Of a DNA stretch of 64,000 bases, positions 48,880-58,525 are shown in pieces. How positions within the stretch are numbered: position 1 is the first letter of the stretch; each line of letters opens with the position of its first letter. The notes under the pieces are model-generated. The model was not told where the DNA came from and searched no databases. It was given only the letters and a program-made list of their open reading frames with translations. A program made the translations under genes and the position numbers. The stretch is from Lysinibacillus piscis (GTDB taxonomy: Bacteria > Bacillota > Bacilli > Bacillales_A > Planococcaceae): positions 62,001 through 126,000 of the forward strand of contig NZ_BRZA01000005.1 in NCBI RefSeq assembly GCF_026012395.1, given 5' to 3'.

Positions 48880-49614
48880 ATGATGAATGAGCCTAAAAAT
48901 TTACTCTATCCTCAAAAATGGCTTGCTAAGTCTTCTACTGGTGAGCAAGTAGCTTCTGAACTAAGATTGCATATCATTTCAGGTGTCATTGAAAGCGGTA
49001 CCATTCTTTCTGAAAATAAATTAGCCGCTGAATTTGCCGTTAGTCGTTCACCCATTCGCGATGCACTAAGAATGCTGGCATCTGAAAATCTTATTCGTTT
49101 AGAGCGTATGGGGGCAGTCGTACTCGGTTTAACAGATAAAGAAATTGAAGAAATTTATGATGTACGTTTATTAATTGAAACTTTTGTTTTTGAACGTCTA
49201 TTAAAAATAGAAACAGCTGATTTAACAATGGAGCTAAGCAAAATTGTAGAAATGATGAAAGTTGCTATTAAATATCACGATGCAGACGAATTTTCCTATC
49301 AAGATTTGCTATTTCATGAAACGATTATTCGCTCCGTTGAACATTCTTATATTTTAATGATTTGGAATAACCTAAAGCCTGTTATGGAAGGCCTCATTCT
49401 ATTATCGATGCGTATGCGCTTCAAAGAAAAATATGAGGACTTTCCACGTATTGTGAAAAACCATGAACTCTATATTGAAGCCATTCAAGCGAAAGACCGA
49501 AAATTAATGGTGCAATCTTTACATGACAACTTTGATGATGTTCAAGGAAAAGTCGAGGATTTATGGAGATCTCAACAAATACTCATAAAAGGAGTGGAAC
49601 AGCAAAATGACTGA
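48880..49614 (+). CDS. gntR: Gluconate operon repressor GntR
   Basis: A 244-residue FadR-subfamily GntR regulator: N-terminal winged HTH (LAAEFAVSRSPIRDALRMLASENLI) and a helical C-terminal effector domain that binds gluconate. First gene of gntRKP-gnd and very likely autorepressing through the palindrome upstream. The ATG at 48880 follows GGAAGGTG; the frame is open to a TTG further up. It overlaps gntK by eight bases. Confidence 0.95.
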   Translation: MMNEPKNLLYPQKWLAKSSTGEQVASELRLHIISGVIESGTILSENKLAAEFAVSRSPIRDALRMLASENLIRLERMGAVVLGLTDKEIEEIYDVRLLIETFVFERLLKIETADLTMELSKIVEMMKVAIKYHDADEFSYQDLLFHETIIRSVEHSYILMIWNNLKPVMEGLILLSMRMRFKEKYEDFPRIVKNHELYIEAIQAKDRKLMVQSLHDNFDDVQGKVEDLWRSQQILIKGVEQQND

Positions 49615-51142
49615 ATATATGTTAGGTGTCGATATTGGAACAACTAGCACAAAGGCCGTATTATTCACAACGCAAGGTGCCGTTATTCAGCAAGAAAATA
49701 TAGGCTACCCGTTACATACGCCTGATATTTCAACCGCTGAACAAAATCCAGAGGAAATTTTTCAAGCTGTACTACAAGCTATCGCCACTATTATGTCGCA
49801 GCACATAGAGAAAAAATTAGCCTTTATTTCTTTTAGTAGTGCCATGCACAGTGTCATTGCTGTCGATGAAACAGGCCAACCTTTAACACCTGTTATTACA
49901 TGGGCAGACAATCGTAGTGAAGGATGGGCACGCAAAATTAAAGAAGAGCTTAACGGACATGCTGTTTATTTGCGTACAGGTACACCAATTCATCCGATGT
50001 CACCATTAAGTAAAATCGCTTGGCTCACACATGAGTACCCTGCTATCGCAGCTAAAGCTAAAAAATATATCAGTATTAAAGAATATATTTTCAAAAAGCT
50101 ATTTGATCAATACGTTGTTGACCATTCACTAGCCTCTGGTATGGGATTGATGAATCTTCAAACATTGGATTGGGATACAGAAGCATTACACATTGCAGGC
50201 ATTTCGAGGGAGCAATTATCTACACTTGTGCCAACCACACAATCATTTCAAGGTTGTGAACTCGAACTAGCGAAAAAAATGGGAATTGATCCTCAAACAC
50301 CATTTATCATTGGTGCGAGCGATGGTGTGTTGTCTAATCTAGGTGTCAATGCGATTCATAAGGGGGAAATTGCCGTTACTATCGGCACGAGTGGAGCTAT
50401 TCGTACCATTATTGATAAGCCACAAACCGATAGTAAAGGTAGAATTTTCTGCTATGCCTTAACAGAAAAGCATTGGGTAATCGGTGGGCCTGTCAACAAT
50501 GGAGGTATGGTGTTTCGCTGGATTCGAGATGAATTTGCCTCTTCTGAAATAGAAACAGCCAAACGATTAGGCATTGATTCATACGAGGTATTAACAAAGA
50601 TTGCTGAACGTGTAAGACCCGGATCGGATGGGTTATTATTCCACCCATACTTATCAGGAGAACGTGCACCTTTATGGAACCCAGATGTACGTGGGTCATT
50701 CTTTGGCTTAACAATGGCTCATAAAAAGGAGCATATGATTCGGGCTGCCCTTGAAGGGGTTATTTACAATTTATATACCGTCTATTTAGCTTTAACGGAG
50801 TGTATGGACGGCCCTGTCACACGAATACAGGCAACAGGTGGCTTTTCACGCTCTGAAACTTGGCGACAAATGATGGCAGATATTTTTGAATCAGAGGTCA
50901 TCGTGCCAGAAAGCTATGAAAGCTCTTGCTTAGGTGCATGTATTTTAGGGCTATATGCTACAGAACGAATTGATTCCTTTGATGTTGTAGCTGATATGGT
51001 TGGTGAAACATATAAACATATGCCAAAAGAGGAAGCCATAAAAGAATATCGTCAATTATTGCCGATTTTCATTCATTTATCACGAGCATTAGAACAAGAT
51101 TATACAGCAATTGCCCAGTATCAACGTGGGCTAATTCAATAA
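49607..51142 (+). CDS. gntK: Gluconokinase
   Basis: A 511-residue FGGY-family sugar kinase that phosphorylates gluconate to 6-phosphogluconate. It shows LGVDIGTTSTKAVLF at the N-terminus, ATP-binding stretches (IGTSGAI, GGFSRSETWRQMMAD) and SGERAPLWNPDVRGSFFG. It differs from the small E. coli-type GntK but agrees with the Bacillus enzyme. It sits between gntR and gntP. Confidence 0.95.
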   Translation: MTEYMLGVDIGTTSTKAVLFTTQGAVIQQENIGYPLHTPDISTAEQNPEEIFQAVLQAIATIMSQHIEKKLAFISFSSAMHSVIAVDETGQPLTPVITWADNRSEGWARKIKEELNGHAVYLRTGTPIHPMSPLSKIAWLTHEYPAIAAKAKKYISIKEYIFKKLFDQYVVDHSLASGMGLMNLQTLDWDTEALHIAGISREQLSTLVPTTQSFQGCELELAKKMGIDPQTPFIIGASDGVLSNLGVNAIHKGEIAVTIGTSGAIRTIIDKPQTDSKGRIFCYALTEKHWVIGGPVNNGGMVFRWIRDEFASSEIETAKRLGIDSYEVLTKIAERVRPGSDGLLFHPYLSGERAPLWNPDVRGSFFGLTMAHKKEHMIRAALEGVIYNLYTVYLALTECMDGPVTRIQATGGFSRSETWRQMMADIFESEVIVPESYESSCLGACILGLYATERIDSFDVVADMVGETYKHMPKEEAIKEYRQLLPIFIHLSRALEQDYTAIAQYQRGLIQ

Positions 51143-51156
51143 AAGGAGGCGTTTAC

Positions 51157-52503
51157 ATGCCATTAGTTATTGTAGGAATTGGGATTATTGCGTTATTAAT
51201 TTTAATTATGGGCTTCAAGCTCAATACATTTATCTCACTTATTATCGTTTCATTTGGTGTTGCCTTAGCATTAGGTATGCCTTTAGAGGAAATTGTTAAA
51301 ACAATTGAAGCTGGCTTAGGTGGCACACTCGGACACTTAGCACTTATCTTTGGACTTGGTGCGATGCTAGGTAAATTAATTGCTGATTCAGGTGGTGCAC
51401 AACGCATTGCCATGACTTTAGTCAATAAATTTGGCGAAAAGCGCATTCAATGGGCTGTTGTAGCTGCATCATTTATTATTGGGGTAGCGCTATTCTTTGA
51501 AGTAGGTCTTGTATTATTAATTCCTATTGTGTTTGCGATTTCAAGACAATTAAAAGTCTCTATTTTATATTTAGGGATTCCGATGACCGCCGCATTATCT
51601 GTCACACACGGCTTCCTACCTCCACATCCAGGTCCTACTGTTATCGCAGGTGAATACGGTGCGAATATTGGAGAAGTATTATTATATGGCTTTATCATTG
51701 CCATTCCTACTGTGATTTTAGCAGGTCCTGTATTTACGAAAATCGCTAAAAAATTAGTACCTGAATCATTTACAAAAACAGGTAATATCGCTTCATTAGG
51801 TGAGCAAAAAACATTTAAGCTTGAAGATACACCTGGTTTCGGTATTAGTGTGTTCACTGCCTTACTACCTGTTATTTTAATGTCGATTGCTACAATTATT
51901 ACATTGCTGCAAAAAACGATGGGCTTTGAGGATAATAGCTTTTTAGCAGCCATTCGTTTTATTGGTGATGCAGGTACAGCGATGCTCATTTCATTATTAG
52001 TAGCGGTATATACAATGGGTATTGCACGCAAAATTCCAATCAAAACGGTGATGGAGTCCTGTACAACGGCCATTTCTCATATCGGTATGATGCTATTAAT
52101 TATCGGTGGTGGCGGTGCATTTAAACAGGTGCTTATTAACGGTGGTGTTGGTGACTATGTGGCTGAGCTATTCTACGGTACAAATTTATCACCAATTTTA
52201 CTTGCATGGATCATTGCTGCCATTTTACGTGTTTCTCTTGGTTCGGCAACGGTTGCTGCCTTAACAACAGCAGGGCTTGTTATTCCAATGCTTGGACAAA
52301 CAGATGTGAATTTAGCATTAGTTGTACTAGCTACAGGCGCAGGTAGCTTAGTAGCCTCTCATGTAAATGATGCTGGCTTCTGGATGTTTAAAGAATACTT
52401 TGGCTTAAGCATGAAAGAAACATTTGCTACATGGACATTATTAGAAACAATTATTTCCGTAGCAGGACTAGGCTTTATTTTATTACTAAGTTTATTTGTA
52501 TAA
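51157..52503 (+). CDS. gntP: Gluconate permease GntP
   Basis: A 448-residue proton symporter with about 12-14 membrane helices of the GntP family. Conserved stretches include LIFGLGAMLGKLIADSGGAQRIA, HGFLPPHPGPT and RVSLGSATVAALTTAGL. It imports gluconate for GntK. AAAAGGAGG precedes the ATG, 14 bases after gntK. Confidence 0.95.
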   Translation: MPLVIVGIGIIALLILIMGFKLNTFISLIIVSFGVALALGMPLEEIVKTIEAGLGGTLGHLALIFGLGAMLGKLIADSGGAQRIAMTLVNKFGEKRIQWAVVAASFIIGVALFFEVGLVLLIPIVFAISRQLKVSILYLGIPMTAALSVTHGFLPPHPGPTVIAGEYGANIGEVLLYGFIIAIPTVILAGPVFTKIAKKLVPESFTKTGNIASLGEQKTFKLEDTPGFGISVFTALLPVILMSIATIITLLQKTMGFEDNSFLAAIRFIGDAGTAMLISLLVAVYTMGIARKIPIKTVMESCTTAISHIGMMLLIIGGGGAFKQVLINGGVGDYVAELFYGTNLSPILLAWIIAAILRVSLGSATVAALTTAGLVIPMLGQTDVNLALVVLATGAGSLVASHVNDAGFWMFKEYFGLSMKETFATWTLLETIISVAGLGFILLLSLFV

Positions 52504-52515
52504 GGAGTGGAAACA

Positions 52516-53916
52516 ATGGTCAATACAATTGGTGTCATTGGTTTAGGAGTTATGGGAAGCAATATCGCATTAAATATGGCGAATAATCATGAGCAAGTAG
52601 CGGTATATAACTATACACGAGATTTAACAGATCAGCTTATGACAAAGCTAGAGGGACAAACGCTTACACCTTATTATGAGCTAGAAACATTTGTTCAATC
52701 ATTAGCGACACCACGCAAAATTTTTCTAATGGTGACAGCTGGTGCAGCAATTGATTCTGTTATCCAGTCTTTAATTCCATTGCTTCAAAAAGGCGATATC
52801 ATCATGGATGGTGGGAACTCTCACTATCAAGATACGGAGCGCCGCTACAATGAATTACATGCACATGGTATCGGTTATTTAGGGATTGGCGTATCAGGTG
52901 GTGAAGTTGGCGCATTAACTGGTCCTTCTATTATGCCTGGTGGAGATCTTCATTTTTACAACGAGGTTGCCCCTATCTTAACGAAAATTGCTGCAAAGGC
53001 AGATGGAGAGCCTTGCTGCACATACATTGGTCCAAAAGGTGCAGGTCACTTTGTTAAAATGGTGCATAACGGTATTGAGTATGCTGATATGCAATTAATT
53101 GCTGAAGCTTATACATTTTTGCGTAACAATGTGGGATTAACTGTAGAAGAAATTGCTGCTATTTTTGATGCTTGGAATCAAGGTGAATTAAAAAGCTATT
53201 TAATCGAAATTACCGCTGAGATTTTACGCAAAAAAGATGATATCACAGGCTTACCATTAATCGATGTTATCCTAGACCAAGCTGGACAAAAAGGGACTGG
53301 TAAATGGACAAGTTTACAAGCAATTGACAATGGCATTCCAGCATCTATTATTACAGAGGCTCTTTTTGCACGTTATATTTCTGCATTAAAGGATGAGCGC
53401 ACACAAGCACAAGCCATTTTAGCAGGACCTGCAAATCGTACACAAGCATTGGATAAAGAGCAATGGATTGAGCATGTACGCCAAGCGTTATATATGGCTA
53501 AAATTTGTGCCTATGCGCAAGGCTTTACACAATATAAAATGACATCTGAGCTTTATCAGTGGAACTTACCATTACAAAATATTGCGTTAATCTTCCGTAA
53601 TGGCTGCATTATCCGTGCAGAGTTTTTAAATGTTATTAGTGATGCTTATGACAAACAAGCTGATTTAGCGAATTTATTAATTGCACCATATTTCGCTGAC
53701 AAAACAGCTAGCTATCAACAAAGTTTACGTAATATTGTGTGTGAAGGCATTCAATCGGGTGTTGCCCTACCATGCTTAAGCTCATCATTAGCCTACTATG
53801 ATAGCTACCGTACAGGTATATCGAATGCCAATATACTACAAGCCCAACGTGATTATTTTGGCGCTCACACTTATAAGCGTAATGATATGGAAGGAATATT
53901 CCATACAAATTGGTAA
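52516..53916 (+). CDS. gnd: 6-phosphogluconate dehydrogenase, decarboxylating
   Basis: A 466-residue enzyme that converts 6-phosphogluconate to ribulose 5-phosphate and CO2 (GntZ in the B. subtilis gnt operon). The dinucleotide-binding motif is GVIGLGVMGSNIALNM, followed by VYNYTR; the substrate-binding and catalytic stretches are DGGNSHY, GVSGGEVGA and GPKGAGHFVKMVHNGIEY (active lysine). The ATG at 52516 follows AAGGAGTGGAAACA. Last gene of the operon. Confidence 0.95.
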   Translation: MVNTIGVIGLGVMGSNIALNMANNHEQVAVYNYTRDLTDQLMTKLEGQTLTPYYELETFVQSLATPRKIFLMVTAGAAIDSVIQSLIPLLQKGDIIMDGGNSHYQDTERRYNELHAHGIGYLGIGVSGGEVGALTGPSIMPGGDLHFYNEVAPILTKIAAKADGEPCCTYIGPKGAGHFVKMVHNGIEYADMQLIAEAYTFLRNNVGLTVEEIAAIFDAWNQGELKSYLIEITAEILRKKDDITGLPLIDVILDQAGQKGTGKWTSLQAIDNGIPASIITEALFARYISALKDERTQAQAILAGPANRTQALDKEQWIEHVRQALYMAKICAYAQGFTQYKMTSELYQWNLPLQNIALIFRNGCIIRAEFLNVISDAYDKQADLANLLIAPYFADKTASYQQSLRNIVCEGIQSGVALPCLSSSLAYYDSYRTGISNANILQAQRDYFGAHTYKRNDMEGIFHTNW

Positions 53917-53923
53917 TCAATCA

Positions 53924-53967
53924 AACAACATACATCTTCTGAACACTAGAAGATGTATGTTGTTTTT
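53924..53967 (+). terminator. Terminator of the gnt operon
   Basis: ACAACATACATCTTCT pairs with AGAAGATGTATGTTGT around a seven-base loop, then TTTT. Confidence 0.9.
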
Positions 53968-54036
53968 ACTATACTGTTAAAAAAAAATGAACGAAATGCT
54001 TACATAATACATCTAATGACTAAAGGAGGCGTGCAA

Positions 54037-54543
54037 ATGGATGAAATTGACCTTGCCAAACGTGCCATTAATGGAGATGAAACGGCTCAACTCCAACTCT
54101 TCGCTTTATATAAGGAATCGATGTATCGTGTTGCTTATAGCTATATGCGAAATGAGCATGATGCAAATGATGCACTTCAAGAAATGACCTATCAATGCTT
54201 GAAAAATATTCATAAGGTACAATCGCCACACTATTTTAAAACATGGCTAGTACGCATTGTCATTAATACTTGTTTAATGATGCAACGTCAGCAAAAGCGC
54301 ATGGTGATTACCGATCAACTCATGGAGCAACCTCAGCATATGACAGAGCTATTTGAGCTAAATGACATTATTACGCAGCTTCCTACTGACCAACAGGAGC
54401 TAATTCATTTGAAATACTTTCAAGATTTAAAGAACAGTGATATTGCCGCATTACACAATATTCCTGAAGGTACAGTAAAATCTCGATTACATAAAACCTT
54501 AAAAAAGCTACGTCATTTATGGGGAGAGGGGGACATTTCATGA
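54037..54543 (+). CDS. ECF-type RNA polymerase sigma factor
   Basis: A 168-residue sigma-70 family factor with region 2 (SMYRVAYSYMRNEHDANDALQEMTYQCLKNI) and region 4 (LPTDQQELIHLKYFQDLKNSDIAALHNIPEGTVKSRLHKTLKKLR). It is similar to SigV/SigX-type extracytoplasmic function sigmas. AAAGGAGG precedes the ATG at 54037. It overlaps the next gene by four bases (ATGA), the usual arrangement with a cognate anti-sigma factor. TGAACG at 53988-53993 could be the -35 of an autoregulated promoter, with low confidence. Confidence 0.92.
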   Translation: MDEIDLAKRAINGDETAQLQLFALYKESMYRVAYSYMRNEHDANDALQEMTYQCLKNIHKVQSPHYFKTWLVRIVINTCLMMQRQQKRMVITDQLMEQPQHMTELFELNDIITQLPTDQQELIHLKYFQDLKNSDIAALHNIPEGTVKSRLHKTLKKLRHLWGEGDIS

Positions 54544-55850
54544 AATTAGTTGACCCAGAAAAATATACTGACTTACTGGATGCCATATCAGTAGACCAGC
54601 TCCACTCAGATGCTCAGCTACTTGCCTATCAACGCCTTAAAAAACAGAAGCTGCGCCAAAAACGATTTATACAACTAACATTAGCCGCTGCTTTTCTATT
54701 GCTTGTTATGATAGGCTCTATTCGTTTATCACCTGCTATTGCACAGGCTGTCGCACAAATTCCAGGATTAAAGCCCCTCGTTGAATTAATCGCCTACGAT
54801 AAAGGCATGAAGGATATTGTCTATAATGAATACTTTGAACCGATGAATGAAAGTCAAACACGTAACGGTAAAACCCTTACCATTACGGGTGTTGTTGCTG
54901 ATGAATCAGGTATGATGATTTCCTATAAACTTCATTCAAATGAAGATTTAGCAAATTTTAAATCGATTCTACCTGAAGTCAAACATAATGGGAAGCTTAT
55001 CCAAGCAGCCGTTACAAGTAATTGGCCTGCTTACGACGAGGGCACATATGAAGTGGAAAATAAAATCGACGTTGTAGCAATCCAAGGCATGGATTATTCA
55101 TCAAAGGACTTTGAACTACAGCTAACATTACATGAAGAACCAGAAACATTATTTGCTATTCCCTTTACCTTACAAAAGGATATTCAATCATCTAAGCACT
55201 ACCCAATCAATAAACAGCTAATAGTAGATGGACAACGTTTTACCGTGCATGAGCTCATTATTTCACCATTGCGCTCTGAGCTAAAAATGTCCATTGATTC
55301 ATCCAATTCTAAAAAAATCTTGAACTTTGGGGATATTCGTATTTATGATGAACAACAAGAGGAATGGGGGAAAATTCGCAACGGCATCGTCGGATTTGGA
55401 CAATACGAGGATACACAGTTTAGCATTATGCTTGAAAGCAATTACTTCCGTACACCTAAAAATATGACGATTGAATTCCATAATATTGAAGCTATTAATA
55501 AAGAGGATGCATTTGTAATGATTGACTTTGATAAAAAGCAGGTCATTCATCAACCTACAACCATTCAACTAGACCTTGAAATTAAAGATCATTTTGAAAT
55601 TCAATATAAAATGGCACCTTATCACAAAAAGGAACATACATTAGCATTTAATCATTTAATTGATGCAGAAGGCACACTTTATTATGCGAATCTATCCAGT
55701 ATTTCTGAGGAAGAGAACTTTCTACTCATGTGGCAAGCATTCGATATCGACACTAACCAAAAACCTCCTGTTAGCCCCGTCAAATTAGAGATTGCACGCT
55801 ATGGGCAGTATTTGCAGGGCGTTGGACGTATGCAGGTAGACCTTCAATAA
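54540..55850 (+). CDS. Membrane anti-sigma factor, DUF4179 type
   Basis: A 436-residue protein with a short cytoplasmic N-terminal part (1-42), one membrane helix (about 43-62) and a large extracellular region starting with the DUF4179-like segment (SPAIAQAVAQIPGLKPLVELIAYDKGM). Such proteins are encoded after ECF sigma factors and hold them inactive until a surface signal arrives. The ATGA overlap with the sigma gene supports this role. Confidence 0.85.
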   Translation: MKLVDPEKYTDLLDAISVDQLHSDAQLLAYQRLKKQKLRQKRFIQLTLAAAFLLLVMIGSIRLSPAIAQAVAQIPGLKPLVELIAYDKGMKDIVYNEYFEPMNESQTRNGKTLTITGVVADESGMMISYKLHSNEDLANFKSILPEVKHNGKLIQAAVTSNWPAYDEGTYEVENKIDVVAIQGMDYSSKDFELQLTLHEEPETLFAIPFTLQKDIQSSKHYPINKQLIVDGQRFTVHELIISPLRSELKMSIDSSNSKKILNFGDIRIYDEQQEEWGKIRNGIVGFGQYEDTQFSIMLESNYFRTPKNMTIEFHNIEAINKEDAFVMIDFDKKQVIHQPTTIQLDLEIKDHFEIQYKMAPYHKKEHTLAFNHLIDAEGTLYYANLSSISEEENFLLMWQAFDIDTNQKPPVSPVKLEIARYGQYLQGVGRMQVDLQ

Positions 55851-55897
55851 ACATGAAAATACTAGAATCACATATGCCTCTGTAAAATATGCATAAA

Positions 55898-55945
55898 TTT
55901 AGCCATCTAGTAGCAATAAGAACTGCTACCAGATGGCTATTTTGT
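55898..55945. terminator. Bidirectional intrinsic terminator
   Basis: TAGCCATCTAGTAGCA pairs with TGCTACCAGATGGCTA (one mismatch) between the anti-sigma gene and the convergent HAD gene. Confidence 0.87.
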
Positions 55946-55950
55946 ATATC

Positions 55951-56760
55951 TTATTTTAAAATCAATTCACGAATTGCATGTGCAACACCGTGTTCGTTAT
56001 TAGAGATTGTCACATAATCTGCGACAGCCTTTACAGATTCAATTGCATTGCCCATTGCCACACCGCAACCTGCGTATTGAATCATGGATAAATCATTTTC
56101 ATTATCCCCCATTGCCATGATCTCTTCACGTGCAATGCCTAATTTTTCAGCTAACTTTTGCACCGCTGTGCCTTTGCTTACCTCTTTATGAAGAATTTCT
56201 AAATAGAATGGTGCACTTTTGACAAGTGCATATTTTTCCTTCATAATCGCTGGCATACGCTCAATTGTCGCATCTAGCTTTGCAGGCTCATCAATAAACA
56301 TGGCTTTCGGCATTTCAATATCTCGTGATACTTCATCAAATGTCGTATAACGGAAAGGTATTTTTGTGAGATATACCTCGTGTACGGTATAAGGGCTAAT
56401 CAATTTATTTGTTGTATATAAACAGTTTTCATCAAAAAAGTGTAGTGGTGTTTGCAGCTCATAGCTTGTTTGATGGATTAACATTAAATCCTGATAATTT
56501 AAAAATTGCTTAAATAATATTTCATTTGTATAAGTACTTTGCACAATCGCTCCATTATTCACGATAACAAAGTCCTCTTCTCCATTCAATTGCAGCTCCT
56601 TTATGTATGATTGAACACCCGCTAGTGGTCTACCTGTACATAAAACAACCTTTACTCCCTTTGCACGTGCCTCCTGCAAAGCCTCTCGAACCTCTGCTGT
56701 CACTTCATGATTATTATTTAGTAATGTACCATCCATATCAATTGTTAATAATTTATACAT
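55951..56760 (-). CDS. HAD-family phosphatase, Cof type (2)
   Basis: A 269-residue Cof-type HAD hydrolase: IDMDGTLLNN (nucleophile), CTGRPLAGV, Lys in EVSKGTAVQKLAEKLG, and GDNENDLSMIQYAG. It is clearly related to the protein at 47841-48626 but not close. The sugar- or nucleotide-phosphate substrate is not predictable. The ATG at 56760 follows AAGGAG at normal spacing. Confidence 0.88.
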   Translation of the reverse strand: MYKLLTIDMDGTLLNNNHEVTAEVREALQEARAKGVKVVLCTGRPLAGVQSYIKELQLNGEEDFVIVNNGAIVQSTYTNEILFKQFLNYQDLMLIHQTSYELQTPLHFFDENCLYTTNKLISPYTVHEVYLTKIPFRYTTFDEVSRDIEMPKAMFIDEPAKLDATIERMPAIMKEKYALVKSAPFYLEILHKEVSKGTAVQKLAEKLGIAREEIMAMGDNENDLSMIQYAGCGVAMGNAIESVKAVADYVTISNNEHGVAHAIRELILK

Positions 56761-56896
56761 AATCATTCTCCTTGTTATGTTAGCTTGTCTTTGTTTATTT
56801 TAACATACCTATAAGCCAAACGAGCGTATAAACATCAGAAAAATCAGATAACTACTAGTTTTCAACTCAGCATCGGATTTTATGAAAAACAGAGGC

Positions 56897-57487
56897 TTAT
56901 GTCGATATATCAGAAACAACTTTCACTTCACCAAGAGGAGTCGTGTGTAAAAGTGCTAATCTTTCTGCCATTTCTTGAGGCGTACTTTGAAAACCCTGTT
57001 TAATCCAATAAATAAATAAGCCTAAAAATGCATATGTTTCATAACTATTTAAAATATCAATATCAAAGCCAATTTCTGCTTGTAAACTTAAATCTTTGCG
57101 ACTAATACTCCCCATCGTATCACAAAAAATGTTTTGAGAGCCAGGAATCACCTCACCCATAAGCATAAGCGAAAATACAAATTGATTATTATAGACAAAT
57201 TCAAAAATGGGGATGTTTGGTGTCGGATCAGCTAATGAAAACGACTCTTTTCCCTTATAGCTATCTCGGTAATATTGAGCAAGCTCCTCTAAATAGTCCT
57301 TAAAGATATCTGCCAATAGTTGCGTACTATTATCATAATGCGAATAAAATGTGACACGATTACAACCAGCTACCTTTGCAATCTCCGTTATAGAAATATC
57401 TTTAAACATTTTTTCCTTTAATAAGTCTAACATTGCACCTTTTAGTTTCTTGCGTGTTCGAATAATACGCCGATCTTCTGTTGCCAT
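56897..57487 (-). CDS. TetR/AcrR-family regulator
   Basis: A 196-residue repressor with an N-terminal HTH (MFKDISITEIAKVAGCNRVTFYSHYDN) and a C-terminal domain like TetR_C_7 (FEFVYNNQFVFSLML). It is divergent from the SDR gene, and a perfect palindrome lies 27 bases upstream of its start. It probably controls itself and the SDR. The ATG at 57487 follows AGGTGAC. Confidence 0.9.
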   Translation of the reverse strand: MATEDRRIIRTRKKLKGAMLDLLKEKMFKDISITEIAKVAGCNRVTFYSHYDNSTQLLADIFKDYLEELAQYYRDSYKGKESFSLADPTPNIPIFEFVYNNQFVFSLMLMGEVIPGSQNIFCDTMGSISRKDLSLQAEIGFDIDILNSYETYAFLGLFIYWIKQGFQSTPQEMAERLALLHTTPLGEVKVVSDIST

Positions 57488-57513
57488 AGCTAAAGTCACC
57501 TAATTTCATACAA

Positions 57514-57527
57514 ACTTTGTACAAAGT
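57514..57527. promoter_or_regulatory. Palindrome, probable TetR-type operator
   Basis: ACTTTGTACAAAGT is a perfect 14-bp palindrome just upstream of the TetR gene, in the divergent control region. Confidence 0.62.
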
Positions 57528-57649
57528 ATAACACGACTTCAAAGCAGCTTAGCACAATAGCTATGATAAATATTCTGAAATAAGTGTTTTGAATTGACAC
57601 CAGCTATTTAATTCTGTTAATTTACAATTGTAGTTTATTTCAATTCACC

Positions 57650-57666
57650 GTGTTGACTATCAACAC
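57650..57666. promoter_or_regulatory. Inverted repeat upstream of the SDR gene
   Basis: GTGTTGACTATCAACAC is a perfect 7-3-7 inverted repeat between a possible promoter (TTGACA, 17 bases, TTAATT at about 57595-57623) and the SDR ribosome binding site. It differs from the TetR palindrome, so a different regulator may bind. Confidence 0.5.
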
Positions 57667-57697
57667 TTCATCATTATATTTTAGGAGGAAACTCATT

Positions 57698-58432
57698 ATG
57701 GCTCGTTTAGAAGGGAAAGTAGCGATTATTACAGGAGCTGCACAAGGTATGGGCGCTACCCATGCAAAATTATTCGTTGAAGAAGGTGCAAAGGTAATCA
57801 TCACCGACTTAAATGAAGACAAAGGACAAGCATTAGCCACTGAATTAGGGACAAATGCTATCTTTGTAAAACAAAATGTGACAAGTGAGGAAGACTGGGC
57901 AACAGTCATTGCTAAAGCAGAAGAGGCTTTTGGTCCTGTCAATGTTTTAGTCAATAATGCTGGTATTACAATGGCAAAATCATTAATGCAAACAACTTTA
58001 GAAGAATACCGCCGCATTGTAGATATTAACCAAGTTTCTGTATTTTTAGGGATGAAAGCTGTGATTCCTTCTATGCAAAAAGCTAATGGTGGCTCAATTG
58101 TGAACATTTCCTCTCTAAATGGTTTAGTAGCAGGAGCAATTGGCTATACAGATACGAAATTTGCTGTACGTGGTATGACTAAAGCAGCCGCAATAGAAGC
58201 CGCACATTACAACATTCGTGTCAACTCTGTCCATCCAGGTGTTATTGCTACACCAATGGTTGTACAAGAAGATACAAAGGCAGCCGTAGAGGAATTTTCA
58301 AAACATATTCCATTACAACGTATTGCGCAACCAGAAGAAGTATCGAAAATGGTGCTATTTTTAGCATCTGATGATTCTAGTTACTCTACAGGGTCAGAAT
58401 TCATTATTGACGGTGGTATTTCTGCAAGATAA
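57698..58432 (+). CDS. Short-chain dehydrogenase/reductase
   Basis: A 244-residue SDR oxidoreductase. The NAD(P) motif is ITGAAQGMG (TGxxxGxG); NNAG follows (LVNNAGIT); the catalytic serine is in NISSLNG and Tyr/Lys in YTDTK. The C-terminus DGGISAR is typical. It probably oxidises a hydroxy compound such as a hydroxysteroid-like or sugar alcohol, but the substrate is unknown. TAGGAGG precedes the ATG at 57698. Confidence 0.92.
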   Translation: MARLEGKVAIITGAAQGMGATHAKLFVEEGAKVIITDLNEDKGQALATELGTNAIFVKQNVTSEEDWATVIAKAEEAFGPVNVLVNNAGITMAKSLMQTTLEEYRRIVDINQVSVFLGMKAVIPSMQKANGGSIVNISSLNGLVAGAIGYTDTKFAVRGMTKAAAIEAAHYNIRVNSVHPGVIATPMVVQEDTKAAVEEFSKHIPLQRIAQPEEVSKMVLFLASDDSSYSTGSEFIIDGGISAR

Positions 58433-58437
58433 TCTAT

Positions 58438-58474
58438 TCGGGCTGATATTCATTGGAAATCAGCCCTTCTTTTT
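58438..58474 (+). terminator. Intrinsic terminator after SDR gene
   Basis: GGGCTGAT and ATCAGCCC form an 8-bp stem with an 11-base loop followed by TTCTTTTT. Confidence 0.8.
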
Positions 58475-58488
58475 GTATGATCTAATAG

Positions 58489-58525
58489 TAAAAAGAGTAG
58501 ATCTCGTTTAAGACCTACTCTTTTT
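58489..58525. terminator. Terminator of the ada operon
   Basis: AAAAAGAGTAG and CTACTCTTTTT form an 11-bp stem overlapping the end of ogt. It could work in both directions. Confidence 0.8.

Noticed and set aside
51153-52073. Long antisense frames opposite gntP
   Set aside because: They mirror the hydrophobic codons of the permease and lack start signals.
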